NCBI RefSeq assembly: GCF_963678635.1
Contig: NW_026971149.1
Location: 122,001-186,000, forward strand
DNA length: 64,000 nt
DNA from: Symsagittifera roscoffensis
Lineage: Eukaryota > Xenacoelomorpha > Acoela > Convolutidae
Direction of reading: 5' to 3'
Position 1 is the stretch's first letter; each line of letters opens with the position of its first letter. The translations under genes were made by a program, and so were the position numbers. Positions 32,501 through 43,369 of this stretch are shown in pieces. The notes under the pieces were generated by a model. It had not been told where the DNA came from and did not search any database. It was given only the letters and a program-made list of their open reading frames with translations.

Positions 32501-34806
32501 TCATTTTAATGAAATTCCCAAACTTACATATAGTTTGGACCGCAGGAAAAAATCTTGCATTACCAGACACCTTAAGTCGAAATACGCCACCTGAATTACT
32601 TACACGAAAAACCACAGTTGAAATACCCAAAAACATTAAATTCTACCTTGCAGAAAATGAAACATCACCCCGATTGGAATGCAAATATGCAGTAAAAACT
32701 GACGTTGAACAATCACAAATAAATAATTTACAACATTTCCCACTTTATTTAGATTGTCAAAATAATCACTATGAAGTTGATCTACTTGGAACATCAACTT
32801 TTAAACCAATCCCATATTCACAATGGATAAAAAACAACACCCAACAAAAAAGAATAAAACAACACCCGCCTAAAAAAGACCATTTTCCACTAATTGAAAA
32901 AGAAAATCTGACTGATAAAATAAACTTATCAGGACCACAAACAAACGATTCAAAATACACAATAAATCAAGTTTTTGACCTCCATGACCCACTTGACACA
33001 ATACCCTTATCTAAATTAGAAATCGAAAACATTTTTCTCCCCCCAACAGAAACAATTACAATTTCAACACTGAAACAGTATCAAAACCTTGACCCAGTAA
33101 TTCGACAACTGAAATCATGGCACAAATATAAAACTAAACCTATCAAAGCAGATTCAACTATTCTAGGAAACAAAACACTCCTCAGATATTTTCGAAAATT
33201 CAACAATACAACAATTAACGAAAACACAGACCTTCTAGAATACAAACTAAATGAATCTACAGTTCCCTGTCTCCCTTTAAGTATGATTCTTATAGCTTTT
33301 AATATTTCACATACACAAAATATTAAAGGACACTCTGGATCAGAAAAAACATATTCAAATTTTATACAAAACTTTTATTTCCCAAATGCACCAATTTGGA
33401 TAAAAGTACTATGCAATGACTGTATAGTATGTCAACTAAATAAACCTTACCCAAATCAAAAACAAATAGCACAAAAACAAGATTTTAAAGGACAAAGTTT
33501 GTACTTTAATCATCGTATCTCATTTGATACCAAAGGACCAATTTCACCCTCATCCGAAGGAAACTCCTACATTATGGTAATTGTTGACGCATTTACACAT
33601 TATGTAGCACTTAACCCAGTACCACATTGTAACGCTTATTACGCTTACACAACACTCTATGAACACTGGATAGCAAAATTCGGACTACCAGAAATTTTAG
33701 TTACAGACAACGGTACAGAATTCATAAATAATGAAATCATCACACTATGTCATTTATATAACATTAAACACAAACCACGTACATCTCACGCACCTTGGAC
33801 AAACGGCTTAGTCGAAGGTATGAACCGTTCATTACAAGAATATCTCAGATGTATCATCAATGGAAATGATACAAGATATACCGAATGGTCAGCAGATGTA
33901 AAACTATTTCCCTTAGCATATAATTCACAAATCACGACAACTTTAGGAATGTCACCATATGAAATGGTTTTTAACCAAAAGCCACGCAAACCAATAATGT
34001 TTACAGCAAACTCTCATAAAAACGCACAAGGTTATTGTCAACCAAATAAAGATTCAATTTGTTATAACCTACCATTACATACACACGATGAAGATCATTT
34101 TCATCACCCACAAATTCTTAAATTAGCCTCCGGTACACACACCGAATGGATTTTAAACAGAGATAAAAAACACAATGAAATTTACCAAAAGGTAACAAAA
34201 AAGTTGTTACAAAGGCAAAATATTAATGAACAAATAAATTCACGCTTTACACCAGCCTCCGATTTAAAAATTGGAACATTTGTTTTAATACCCAATTTTA
34301 ATACTCAAAAAGGAATTTCAAAAAAGTTACAACCCCTTCGTAAAGGACCATACCAAATAATTGCAAAACCCACTGATGTCACATATAAAATCACCGACTC
34401 AGATAAAAAAGAAATCGTTCAACACCGAAATAACCTATTACCTTATTATCCAAAAGAATACGCACTCCGCGAACTAACTCAATTATATTCTTTTACAGGT
34501 TTAAAAGTTATTCAAAATAACCCACATACAAACAACATAACAAAGGAACAAAATGATATTCACCTCGGAAATCAAAATACAAAAGCAAACACCACAAAAA
34601 ACAATACAAAAAATCTCGATCAAAATACATCTCAAAAAGAAAGAAAAAATAGAAAAATGACAGAACAAATAATACCCCAAAAACAAATCGACAAATCAGA
34701 ACATAGAGAGTCTTCACGACTTAGAAATCAACCACGTAAAAATTATAAAGTATTCATCCCACAATCTAAAATATTAAAGAAAGTTGAATTTCAAAAACAA
34801 CCTTAA
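26563..34806 (+). pseudogene. gag-pol: gag-pol of copy 2: full-length frame with four nonsense codons
   Basis: One frame of 2748 codons with no frameshift between gag and pol. Stops: TAA 27775-27777, TGA 28486-28488, TAA 28657-28659 and TAA 31615-31617. Domains by residue: gag domain about 600-780; CCHC knuckle near 842; protease DSGA at 1230; RT with TADMNSAYNQ and YLDD at 1738-1741; RNase H MCDAS at about 1886-1890, then FTDHKP. The integrase zinc motif is H2250, H2257, C2287, C2290; its catalytic residues are D2322, D2382 and E2418 (DD35E); the GPY module is at 2595. The order PR-RT-RH-IN places it in Ty3/gypsy (Metaviridae). The four stops are single-codon changes against copies 1 and 4. 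The C-terminal ~100 residues are Asn/Lys-rich. Confidence 0.93.
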
Positions 34807-35400
34807 TTTCTACATTTAAAAATCTTTGCACCTCTGAAACATTTCACACTTTCATTTTTCAAGATAACATGCTGATAAACACGCAGCAATTCTAGTTCAA
34901 AATTAGCCAATAGGATTCATCCAATCCGTCACCTTCTATAACTTTAACACAAACCAACTAGACGAAAAATATTAAACTCCAGGCATATCTATAACTATAA
35001 CTCTACGACCTCCAGGTCAAAAATAAGCAAACCACTCCAACTTGACAACTAAAATAAATATCACCATAATATCATAACCCTCCCTTATCTAATAAACCAA
35101 AGATCAACAATATTTCCCCAACTCAGCCCTCAAATACCCCCCAAACAAATATGTTAAATTAGCCTAAAGTAAAAGAACGACCATTTTATTTAGCCTAAAG
35201 TATAAAAATCTCAAAAATACCCCAGATCATTTGACAAATGAAAATAAAGACAAAGAAGACCTCCCGATCACCATAAAAATTGCCCCCAACAATTTTTTAC
35301 GAAACTCAACCCACTTGTCAAAAAACTAATAAATAATCCGACCACACTTGAAAATTGCCCCAAACAAAAAAAAATATTCGATCACGAAGCCATTTCTTAA
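34807..35400 (+). other. Non-coding stretch between pol and ORF D (copy 2)
   Basis: Matches 13840-14437 of copy 1, including the doubled TTAGCCTAAAGTA word (about 35158 and 35191) and the doubled CTCCAGG. No ORF. Confidence 0.45.
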
Positions 35401-35803
35401 ATGCTCTTCTATCAAACAGTCACTAAAATTATCACAAACCTCAAACAATTTTTTACGATACTTGAAACTTTCATAATATTTCTTTTTGATATCCTTGAAT
35501 CTTTTCTAATACTCTTAATCATTTTTTGTAATATTTTTTTAATTTTCTACACTATATTCGAACTATTTCTCCAACTTTCAAAAACCCTTGATTATATCCA
35601 CAGGTACGATTTATAAAATTGTCTAAATGATACGAACTATTTTCAGTAGAACTGATATTTTTTTACTATTTGTAATTTTCATAACATTTCTATCATCCCT
35701 CATTTTGACTATATGCAAATGTATAAAGAAAGCAATCATCACATTCGCTCTAGCAACAATCCTCCTAATTCTTTTCTTAGAAGAATACTTTAATAAACAT
35801 TAA
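35401..35803 (+). CDS. ORF D, small membrane protein, probably two exons (copy 2)
   Basis: Exon-like parts 35401-35603 and 35647-35803 flank a 43-nt GT-AG segment (35604-35646), one base shorter than in copy 1. Both first parts are exactly 203 nt. The length difference lies inside the predicted intron, so splicing gives the same frame in both copies, while the unspliced reading frames end at different places. An alternative unspliced second ORF begins at ATG 35627. Hydrophobic segments are conserved. Confidence 0.55.
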
Positions 35804-35823
35804 CTTTTTCAATAAAAGAATAG

Positions 35824-36957
35824 ACCAAAAAGCTATCAAAAATTGCTACCCAAAAGTCACCAAGTCAGTCTTCACCGACATCATCCCAAGATAACCCAAC
35901 AACACCTTCAACTACCAATAATCCTCAAACATCTACACGAATTTCCTTTCAAGATAACCCATTCACTTTTGAAGAACGACACGCTCGTTTATCAGAACCA
36001 CTAGAACCAGTTCAACGACAAGCACCTCTAAGCGAACCAACATATAACTTATACCCAACACTACCACAAGAATTAAGTAGAATAAGAAATCCTAGTCAAA
36101 ACCAAAATACAGTCGAAATAAATAGACAAATTATACATCCTCGACGGAACAGAAATTTTCTAACTCCCCGAGTTCATTTTGATATACCTCAATCCCCATC
36201 ACAAAACACTCCAGAAAACCCCATTGGTATATTACCAGAAACCCCTACGCTTCTTTTACAACGTAGCACCTCAAGCCTACCATCAGATTACTTAGGTTCA
36301 ACACCAACATCTGAACAAATACGTGAAAATCCCTTTAACCCCCCAAACCAGGCATCACGACTACCATATTGGACAACACATTCATTTACACAAGGTGAAT
36401 TAAATTTAGTCAATGATCCAATAGATATTTCTACGGATACAACAACATCCTCATCACTACCAGAAACATTATCACTACCATCAACACCATCAATAAGCCA
36501 GATTTCACCACCACCTTTTAACTTAAATTTTCCAAATAATCTCGACGCCAGATATCGAGAACAATCATCAACAAATATCCCTTTAAGACTAGATTGGAAT
36601 ACATTTACAGCCCCTCCACCATTATTTGGACAACATCTAGAAAGTAATCGCCTCCACAACTGGGCACTTAATAGATTACAATACCGACAAGACATTCACG
36701 ACGATATCCGTGATCACAATATCCAAATACTCCAACAAAACTGTTTACAATTAAAGTTTGAAATCACAGTTAAATTAAACAACATTACTCAACATCCCTA
36801 CCCATTAAACCCACCAAACATAACAGCTCAATCACTACCACCACCATTTATAACCACTGAAGTAATATATAAATACGACAGATATACCAAAAACACAATT
36901 GGTTACATCACATTTTATAACCCATACTCAGGATTATCATACACATGTATATTCTAA
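35824..36957 (+). CDS. ORF X, 377 open codons with no methionine (copy 2)
   Basis: Open from the TAG at 35821-35823 to the TAA at 36955-36957, again without an in-frame ATG. Across its ~1.1 kb only one ATG (36413, other frame) occurs before the env start, and the single out-of-frame ATG of copy 1 is absent here. Differences from copy 1 are mostly silent or conservative. The overlap with env is the same 13 nt. Confidence 0.7.
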   Translation, partial: TKKLSKIATQKSPSQSSPTSSQDNPTTPSTTNNPQTSTRISFQDNPFTFEERHARLSEPLEPVQRQAPLSEPTYNLYPTLPQELSRIRNPSQNQNTVEINRQIIHPRRNRNFLTPRVHFDIPQSPSQNTPENPIGILPETPTLLLQRSTSSLPSDYLGSTPTSEQIRENPFNPPNQASRLPYWTTHSFTQGELNLVNDPIDISTDTTTSSSLPETLSLPSTPSISQISPPPFNLNFPNNLDARYREQSSTNIPLRLDWNTFTAPPPLFGQHLESNRLHNWALNRLQYRQDIHDDIRDHNIQILQQNCLQLKFEITVKLNNITQHPYPLNPPNITAQSLPPPFITTEVIYKYDRYTKNTIGYITFYNPYSGLSYTCIF

Positions 36958-39560
36958 AATTATTAATTTTTCTCCAACTCCTTTTTCTAGTAATCTCAAA
37001 TCAAAACATAAACCCTTCTCCCCGCACAGGACCCCAAGATTTATTAGTAACACATTACGATTGTGAAGAAAACGAACAAAAAACACTACACAAGTATGCA
37101 ATAAATCAAGTATCACAGTGCGAAACAGAACCCCAAGCCATAGAAACTACAAATGTCATAGCAACACTTTATTCAAAAGCCAGAGCAACTACAGTTATAG
37201 GATATAAATTCACAGCAACATTTTCTGAAAAGAAAGTACATTGTTCACAAGTCTCAAACGGAAATAAAAACCGACTTGACCATGAATCATTCTACCAGAG
37301 TAATATAGAACGACTTTTACATCTCAATCCCGAAGATTGTAAAAACGAGTTACTCCGACTAAACATCACAAAAAATAAAAACACAGATAGAAAGTTAGTA
37401 TATTTCCAAGTTTTTTCAGATTCTGTACATCAAGCAGAACTTGAAAGATATCAAGGACATATAAAATTAGATGAAAAATACCCATACAACGGCGCACACG
37501 GACGATTAACTTATGACATACACGATAAACACTGGATACCACACATCGGTATAAATGACCCATCAAACTGCAAAGCAGACACAAAAAATAAAGGATACCA
37601 AGAAATAATGTTTTTCGATTGGAAAATACAACTCGAAAAAATACAACTCACACGAGATTTATCAGACAACACAATGATTTATCAAGGAATTAGATTACCT
37701 TGTAAAAACGACCAAGGTTATTGCGACCCTACAACCAGAACACAAGCAACAATTGTTTGGTTCCCCGAAGACACATGTACAACATTTCAAGTAGCAAAAA
37801 TACACGCTCGTATGATAAAATTTCACGAAAAATATTTTATACAATCAATACCATATGAACAAGTAAATCCATTACGAAAGATAAGTTCTAATTTTCGAAA
37901 CATTCATAATATAGAAAATAAATTAACACGTTTTCAAATATATCAAGAAACAGAACTTGCATGTAAATACAGAAACCCACTTCACAAAACACAATACTCT
38001 GAAATATTAGTTGAATACGAAAATGGATTCGACATGACCACTGGAAAAATAAAAGTCGACCCATACGCCACAAGTCATCCCCTAAACGAAGGAACATCAT
38101 ATATACCAGTTAATTTTCAAAAGAATACAGGTCAACCTGGTGGACATTTAAAACCCCAAAACGATCAAAGCACACGTTTACAAGAACTATCACTAATGAA
38201 TAGTACATATTTTGGTAATATCCACTATGATATTCACTTAGATATGAAACTAGACTACACGATTAGCCGAATTTTTCAAGAAATGTCACTCTCCGAATTA
38301 GAAACATTACACCAACTATGCGAATTAGAAAGAACACAAATATTACAATCACTTGCACTAGCAGTATTAAAAATACCCTACGCAGGATATTTACTATCAG
38401 GAAATAGATCAAAATTTTTAGACTATGAAGGAAACATCTTATGGTTTTATACTTGTACTAAAAAAGTATCACCACTATACGTTTTTGAAGATAAACGATG
38501 TTATAAAAGAATCCCTATCTTTTATAAGAATAAAGTACATTTCGTTGACACACTTTCACGAAGAACCTATTTCTGGGATACCGCAGTTCCATGTGGATCA
38601 GAAAATAGCCACAACGTAGTACAACTAAACCCTGATGAAGATAAATATTACCTTCTCATCCCATATCCCACATTAATGCAATCACTCAAAAAATTTTCAC
38701 CAGAAAGCATTCGCGCTATCGCTCGAAACCCAAATATAGACTTACAATCAATAGGAATATACTCAAAATCAGATATTCAACATCACATTAGAACACAACA
38801 ATTCCAGGAATTATTAACACAAATGGACACAATACAAAGACAATCAATTGACCAAAACTTACGCAAACTTGCCGAAACCGCAGGATTTGCAGACATCTAT
38901 ACGCAAGACTATAGCGGATATTTTAAAGATATTAAAGATTATATATATCTAAACGGTGAAAAATACAGTCCCCAAGATATATCACCTATCAATATTTTTA
39001 GCTTTGTTACACTCAAGAATGAAATTCTTGATTTTCTAGGATGGCCGTACTACATCTTAGAAAAACTAACTATTTTATACGCAATGTTTAACTTTATTGG
39101 ATTTCTTTTTTCACTCTTAAAAGGAATCTATAACACATGTGCTATACACACACAAGTCAATAGACAAGCAAGTGTAGCACGCATACTATTTGCAGGATTT
39201 TTTGGAATATTTTCTACATCTATAAACAAAATTCTTTTAGACGCACAAATAAAAGAATATAACACAAAAATAGCAACAAGACAGAACACATACGACGAAG
39301 AACATAACAATGCAGACACAACACCAACAGCACCACAGTTACCACCCCTACCACATAACCATCCATTATCTCTAGTCCCACGTAATTTTCGAAATTTAGC
39401 CATAACACATAATAATTTTAGACCAACCATATCACAAAGTCCCATCCAACATATAATGCCACACCACTCACAAGATGAAAATACTTATGAACAAATTATA
39501 GAACAACCCCATACCACCGCTTTTCAGTCTCAAAATAACAATTTTTTTAGCCCACGATGA
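36945..39560 (+). CDS. env: env-like glycoprotein, 871 residues (copy 2)
   Basis: Collinear with the copy 1 protein and open throughout. Signal segment, ectodomain cysteines, two C-terminal hydrophobic regions and tail are kept. Many third-position changes with few residue changes in the central and membrane-proximal parts suggest it was under purifying selection while the family was replicating. The most variable parts are around residues 130-150 and 380-395, and the tail. Confidence 0.75.
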   Translation: MYILKLLIFLQLLFLVISNQNINPSPRTGPQDLLVTHYDCEENEQKTLHKYAINQVSQCETEPQAIETTNVIATLYSKARATTVIGYKFTATFSEKKVHCSQVSNGNKNRLDHESFYQSNIERLLHLNPEDCKNELLRLNITKNKNTDRKLVYFQVFSDSVHQAELERYQGHIKLDEKYPYNGAHGRLTYDIHDKHWIPHIGINDPSNCKADTKNKGYQEIMFFDWKIQLEKIQLTRDLSDNTMIYQGIRLPCKNDQGYCDPTTRTQATIVWFPEDTCTTFQVAKIHARMIKFHEKYFIQSIPYEQVNPLRKISSNFRNIHNIENKLTRFQIYQETELACKYRNPLHKTQYSEILVEYENGFDMTTGKIKVDPYATSHPLNEGTSYIPVNFQKNTGQPGGHLKPQNDQSTRLQELSLMNSTYFGNIHYDIHLDMKLDYTISRIFQEMSLSELETLHQLCELERTQILQSLALAVLKIPYAGYLLSGNRSKFLDYEGNILWFYTCTKKVSPLYVFEDKRCYKRIPIFYKNKVHFVDTLSRRTYFWDTAVPCGSENSHNVVQLNPDEDKYYLLIPYPTLMQSLKKFSPESIRAIARNPNIDLQSIGIYSKSDIQHHIRTQQFQELLTQMDTIQRQSIDQNLRKLAETAGFADIYTQDYSGYFKDIKDYIYLNGEKYSPQDISPINIFSFVTLKNEILDFLGWPYYILEKLTILYAMFNFIGFLFSLLKGIYNTCAIHTQVNRQASVARILFAGFFGIFSTSINKILLDAQIKEYNTKIATRQNTYDEEHNNADTTPTAPQLPPLPHNHPLSLVPRNFRNLAITHNNFRPTISQSPIQHIMPHHSQDENTYEQIIEQPHTTAFQSQNNNFFSPR

Positions 39561-41365
39561 GCCGACAACTTGGATCCCTACACCGATCAAATTCCCACCC
39601 AACCAACCTCACCACTCCAATCCCAATAATACCACTTTTTGCTTTTCCGCCACCCGATTTCCCATCCAGTAATGTAACATCCGGCATGAATTCCGATACT
39701 AATTCACACATCTCAGTTTTATACTCCATCTCACAACTCAATAACCCGAATATTGAAACCCCCGATGAATTTGCCGACTCTGAACCATCTCCATCAAATA
39801 ATTTTCACAGCAATCCCTTAAATTTTTCCCAACCCCCTTTTCAACCCATACTACCAAATAACCCTGACCCAACCAATTCTACACCCTCTTATGCTTCCCA
39901 AGTCACTCCAACCTACTCCTCACTTCACTCAAACCAATCATCTCATTCTTCAGACACCCCCCGAATCTCCCCAGAACTAGATAATTTCATTACCCTACAA
40001 CAACAATCCTATCACCTTGACACCCCAACCATAAACCAAATCTCATCCACAATAGATTCATCCAACCCTCCTACCCCTACACCCTCTTCAATTTATACTG
40101 ATTCATTAGCACCATCATCCACAACTACTGTATCTTCACTCAACACTAATAGAGCTTACCGCACTTTTAAAAGGAAGTTCCCCAACCATCCTTTCCCAGC
40201 GAAACCAGGAACAGCCCGTGAATACATCAACCATCCACAACACACTAACACAAAAGAATTTTTAGCTATCACCTTACCCTCATTTCCACAATACACCTTA
40301 AACACCCCTCATGACACTAACGAGACACGTAACTTTGTAGACGAATACGTTTTAATGCCTACCCTTCCTTGGACCTCATATTATCATTTTACAAATCCCC
40401 TTTGCTTACCTTTATCTAACACTCATATCGATATAGAACGAAATAAGGACATGCTATATCGACTCACTACACCACTAACACCTAGACAATTTACTTACAT
40501 TGGATACAAAAAATCACTAAAAACACACACTGCACCCCGAGCTAATGAATATACACTAGAATATTACGATCATAACATCATCAGAACTAACCAAGATCAA
40601 TTCTTAGACGACGATCGCTTCGCTAACACACAAATCACCGAGAAATTTTTCATTAAAACACCATATGTATTTACACTAAATATCTTCGATCGCAAGTTTG
40701 ACCACATTATCTCAGAAGCACTAACAGACACGCAAGCCTACGAAAGTTTTAAAGAACGCTTCCAAATCTTTTCACTAACCTTTCATTTCCTTGCACCACA
40801 TGAAAGAGATTTGCACTGCTCACACGATATTATGTTGCGCACTAAACAAACACACACATATACTTATTATCGTTTCATCCAAAATCACTTTGACCTACAC
40901 ACTCCCTCCAGACAACCACACCATCGTTTTCAATTCATCAATTCCAAATACACCTCACCATTCTTTCTTAACTTCACATATTGCATTAAAGATACTAACC
41001 TTCATGGTATTCTTCGAAATTATGATCCGATAACCCAAATGTATATCTTTTGTCCCATCACCAAGACCTTCAACGCAGAAGAATCCCGACCCTTCCTCAT
41101 CCCACACGAGTTTGTACAACCTATAGAAATCCCCATTTTAGAATTCATCCATAACACTAAATTCAACCACAAATTATATAATCTAATCCAAAACACACCT
41201 TATGAATTTGCAGTTGGCACTGAAGAACTAACCACCATTAAGGCACTTCAATTGCTTTGGCCACTGCTTCAAACTAAAAATATCATCCGCATATTAGCCA
41301 AACTACTAACAACTTCAGATCTCATCCACGACATTTTCCCCCACGGTTTCTTCCCCGACGACTAA
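39557..41365 (+). CDS. ORF E, 602 residues (copy 2)
   Basis: ATGA overlap with the env stop as in copy 1. The globular C-terminal ~400 residues are nearly identical to copy 1, while the Ser/Pro-rich first ~195 vary and contain a one-residue length change. That contrast supports a real folded protein. Confidence 0.7.
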   Translation: MSRQLGSLHRSNSHPTNLTTPIPIIPLFAFPPPDFPSSNVTSGMNSDTNSHISVLYSISQLNNPNIETPDEFADSEPSPSNNFHSNPLNFSQPPFQPILPNNPDPTNSTPSYASQVTPTYSSLHSNQSSHSSDTPRISPELDNFITLQQQSYHLDTPTINQISSTIDSSNPPTPTPSSIYTDSLAPSSTTTVSSLNTNRAYRTFKRKFPNHPFPAKPGTAREYINHPQHTNTKEFLAITLPSFPQYTLNTPHDTNETRNFVDEYVLMPTLPWTSYYHFTNPLCLPLSNTHIDIERNKDMLYRLTTPLTPRQFTYIGYKKSLKTHTAPRANEYTLEYYDHNIIRTNQDQFLDDDRFANTQITEKFFIKTPYVFTLNIFDRKFDHIISEALTDTQAYESFKERFQIFSLTFHFLAPHERDLHCSHDIMLRTKQTHTYTYYRFIQNHFDLHTPSRQPHHRFQFINSKYTSPFFLNFTYCIKDTNLHGILRNYDPITQMYIFCPITKTFNAEESRPFLIPHEFVQPIEIPILEFIHNTKFNHKLYNLIQNTPYEFAVGTEELTTIKALQLLWPLLQTKNIIRILAKLLTTSDLIHDIFPHGFFPDD

Positions 41366-41368
41366 CAG

Positions 41369-41444
41369 GTAAGTATGAATTATACATATTACTAATTAAT
41401 TCAAATATTAGAAACTCACCATTCTTTATCCATGTTTTCTTTAG
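41369..41444 (+). other. Predicted 76-nt intron behind ORF E (copy 2)
   Basis: CAG|GTAAGT three bases after the stop, TACTAAT as branch-point candidate, acceptor CCATGTTTTCTTTAG ending at 41444. Exon flanks are more conserved than the interior. Confidence 0.6.
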
Positions 41445-42955
41445 AATTTTAGCCTTCATCCTAGATCATCTGAAAAATTCACAAAAGAAAAATAAAAAAT
41501 AGCAAACTTCTTCAAAACTGTTTAAGACCCTATTAAATTTTTGCACCAACAATTAAATAAATATAATACCAATGCAGTAAATTAATTTATAAATTTTTCC
41601 CCCACCAGCAGTAAATCTAATAACGATGAAAATTTGTAACTTAATTTCCCCCAACAACTAGCAGTAAAATTAAAATTCTATGTAGTAAATTCATAAGAAG
41701 CAAAAGCAGTACTAACCTTTTGATATTTTCATTCACTCGCACAAGAATTCTATCCAAACTTGCACAGCTCGCCCACGAAGAATTGTTTAAAATAATGAAT
41801 TTCAGTTTCAAGCTTTCACACTCGATAACTCTAACACAGATAACACGTTTCAAACTTTCCTTTAACCCGGTTGGAAAGGAATTATATACTAAACAAAACT
41901 AACCAATGCAGCTTACTAAACACCACAACACATAGCATAACAGCATGACTAAGAAAAGGAAACCAACGGTACCCAAACCGGATTAACCCAGTTTAAAACT
42001 GGATAATTTATTCTTTTGAAGACTATTATAAAGTCTAAGAAAGAAATAATAAAACACAAAAAAGTCGAAAGACAAACCCATACCACAAACAATTTGATTT
42101 TTGAAAAAAGGACACAACCAACAAAACATAAGAAAAACCACAACAAACCCAACATAAAACGTTGTCACATAACAGGACCTCTCACAAAAACCGCATGCAA
42201 TCATACTCCCACTCCTGTCCTAACCCACCAGGAAGGACGTCCTGAGCATGCTCTATAGCCGGCCTAACCCACCGTGCTACATCCACGCTTTGTGACCACA
42301 CTCCTATTTTTAATAAGAGCTACTCAAGGGTGAGTAACTCTTCAAAATAACTGAACTAAAACAAAAAGCTTTTGTGAAAACAACTAACTAAAATCATAAT
42401 TAAAAAATATAAAACTAATAAAAGTTTTATAAAATGTAAATTACATTATGCAATACATAGATCAGAATACAACACCAAGGACGAACATCCAAAGACAAAA
42501 TGACCCTACTACACTCGAGAAAGAATGGCCAACTACAATCAATATGCCGCCCACAATCACAACTCAAAGGATTTAGAGTACGACTTGACTTCGCAGAAAA
42601 GGACTTCATTGAACTAGACCAATGACCACCTCGATGTTCAAGTATACGTACAGATCCGAGTAACCAGGCATCCCCCCCACGCACAACCTCCACGCCATTC
42701 CCAGACAAGGTCAAACACAAAGAAGTTCTCACCAATGAAACAGAAAAACCTGACATAGCCAACCATTCTGAAATCAGATTTGAGTTTGTTGCGAAAACCC
42801 AGTCGTTGTCTTGAGAAGACACAATGATTGAATCTGGGACTTCTCTAATAAGAAAACCCAGAAGAAATAAGATGTTCGTCAAATACCAACGTCCATCATC
42901 CATCTTTCGAATTGCAGAAAAACTATTCTAAAAAACTCTGTAAAACCCGGATGGG
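41445..42955 (+). promoter_or_regulatory. 3' non-coding region of copy 2
   Basis: Same content as copy 1: a GCAGTAAAT-like cluster (about 41573-41715), the CCAGTTT-A-AAACTGG palindrome near 41988-42002, the doubled CCTAACCCACC words near 42221 and 42263, and CCGGATGGG before the LTR. On the minus strand the ORF 42427-42903 is open. Confidence 0.55.
42427..42903 (-). CDS. Antisense ORF beside the 3' LTR (158 codons), doubtful
   Basis: A minus-strand ORF starting ~50 nt inside the 3' LTR boundary, MDDGRWYLTNILFLLG at the N-terminus, with Cys and Trp in the C-terminal half. The equivalent is open for 122 codons in copy 3 (46112-46480) and broken in copy 1. Antisense genes near a 3' LTR are known in some retroviruses. 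Against coding: between copies 2 and 3 about 12 residues differ in 122 and most base changes alter the residue, as expected without selection on the protein. Confidence 0.25.
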   Translation of the reverse strand: MDDGRWYLTNILFLLGFLIREVPDSIIVSSQDNDWVFATNSNLISEWLAMSGFSVSLVRTSLCLTLSGNGVEVVRGGDAWLLGSVRILEHRGGHWSSSMKSFSAKSSRTLNPLSCDCGRHIDCSWPFFLECSRVILSLDVRPWCCILIYVLHNVIYIL

Positions 42956-43365
42956 TGGAACCTGATCTAAACTACATTTTATGATTGGATAAATTAGATA
43001 TTTTACCAATGTAAAGTATTTAATATTAACCAATCATGATCCATCTAACTAACAATCCACTTATTTGTAAGTGCTGAAATTACTTGTAATTTCAGCACCA
43101 GAGAGATTTGAATTTAACTTAGAAACTAGTTGAACTCTCCCGAGTACTTCAGCAGCCGCAATAAACCAGTATACCCTAGATCTATTGAGCCTAGCAGAGA
43201 CTAGTTAAACAACCTGAGACTAGATAGTATAAGAGTAAGATTAGGATCGGTATTAGACTAAGAAGTTGCACGAATCTATCCGGCCGAAAATAAGATAGCG
43301 TGACGAGCAGACGGTGTACCCTATCCGAAATTACTCTATGAGTTATACACTTCGGTCCTAACTCA
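42956..43365 (+). repeat. 3' LTR of copy 2 (410 bp)
   Basis: TG...CA ends, two differences from the 5' LTR by eye, followed by the target duplication CGAT at 43366-43369. Confidence 0.95.
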
Positions 43366-43369
43366 CGAT

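Larger units (their letters stand above)
24463..43365 (+). mobile_element. Copy 2: complete 18.9 kb env-bearing Ty3/gypsy-type element
   Basis: Two 410-bp LTRs (24463-24872 and 42956-43365) are flanked by the 4-bp duplication CGAT (24459-24462 and 43366-43369). By eye the LTRs differ at two positions, so the insertion is recent. Internal order: primer site, A, leader, B, gag-pol, D, X, env, E, 3' region. All accessory ORFs and env are open; gag-pol has four in-frame stops. It is far larger than usual Ty3/gypsy elements (commonly 5-10 kb). Its orientation is opposite to the SLC7A14-like gene, whose exon 9 lies only ~365 bp to its right. Confidence 0.95.
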
